From positions 1-14,143 of the forward strand of contig CAQBRY010000044.1 of the NCBI GenBank assembly GCA_948762645.1: DNA of 14,143 nucleotides, written 5' to 3'. This document shows positions 14,135 to 14,143 of the stretch, piece by piece (within the stretch, counting starts at the first letter, position 1; every line of letters starts with the position of its first letter). The position numbers and the translations under genes were made by a program. This DNA comes from an uncultured Eubacteriales bacterium. Its GTDB lineage: Bacteria; Bacillota; Clostridia; Oscillospirales; Acutalibacteraceae. The notes under the pieces were generated by a model, which was not told the origin of the DNA, did no database searches, and saw nothing but the letters and a program-made list of their open reading frames with translations.

Positions 14135-14143
14135 ATATATTAC

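Overview
The window is low-GC, gene-dense Gram-positive chromosome. A Clostridia origin is the best reading: trmFO (the folate/FAD-type tRNA methyltransferase) and plsX-rnc-ftsY are typical Firmicutes genes, AGGAGG-type ribosome sites are strong and frequent, and efp is followed by a CD1247-type protein, a pairing I associate with Clostridia. I cannot name the species.

Layout. (1) 1-3631, plus strand: a tightly packed run, topA (3' end only) - trmFO - plsX - rnc, with overlapping stops and starts. (2) 3644-4602: a single-gene unit with its own sigma-A promoter and a strong terminator, encoding a protein very like eukaryotic Rab GTPases. It has a hydrophobic N-terminus readable from an ACG codon with an ideal ribosome site, and a C-terminal membrane segment. 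It sits between rnc and ftsY, where smc is often found. (3) 4622-9928, plus strand: ftsY - rdgB - yhbY - yqeK - rsfS - leuS, one operon behind one or two promoters, covering protein targeting, nucleotide clean-up, ribosome assembly and silencing, and Leu-tRNA charging. (4) 9942-10453, minus strand: a Nif11-type leader peptide gene ending its leader in VSGG, with a cysteine-free core and its own promoter. (5) 10498-12522, plus strand: rpsB (with a long structured leader) and tsf, separated by 147 bases that contain a GC-rich hairpin. (6) 12526-13070: an unrecognised small protein with a signal-like N-terminus, behind a perfect-consensus TTGACA-17-TATAAT promoter and before a long convergent terminator. 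(7) 13082-14134, minus strand: efp followed by a cysteine-rich CD1247-type protein.

The housekeeping genes are ordinary and look intact. The interest lies in three short accessory genes (Rab-like GTPase, Nif11-type peptide, small exported-looking protein), each placed as a single-gene unit at a seam between housekeeping blocks. At least two of them look membrane-bound or exported. A host- or neighbour-facing role is possible but is inference only. I saw no tRNA, rRNA, CRISPR array, transposase or phage gene. No stretch over 300 bases lacks a gene.
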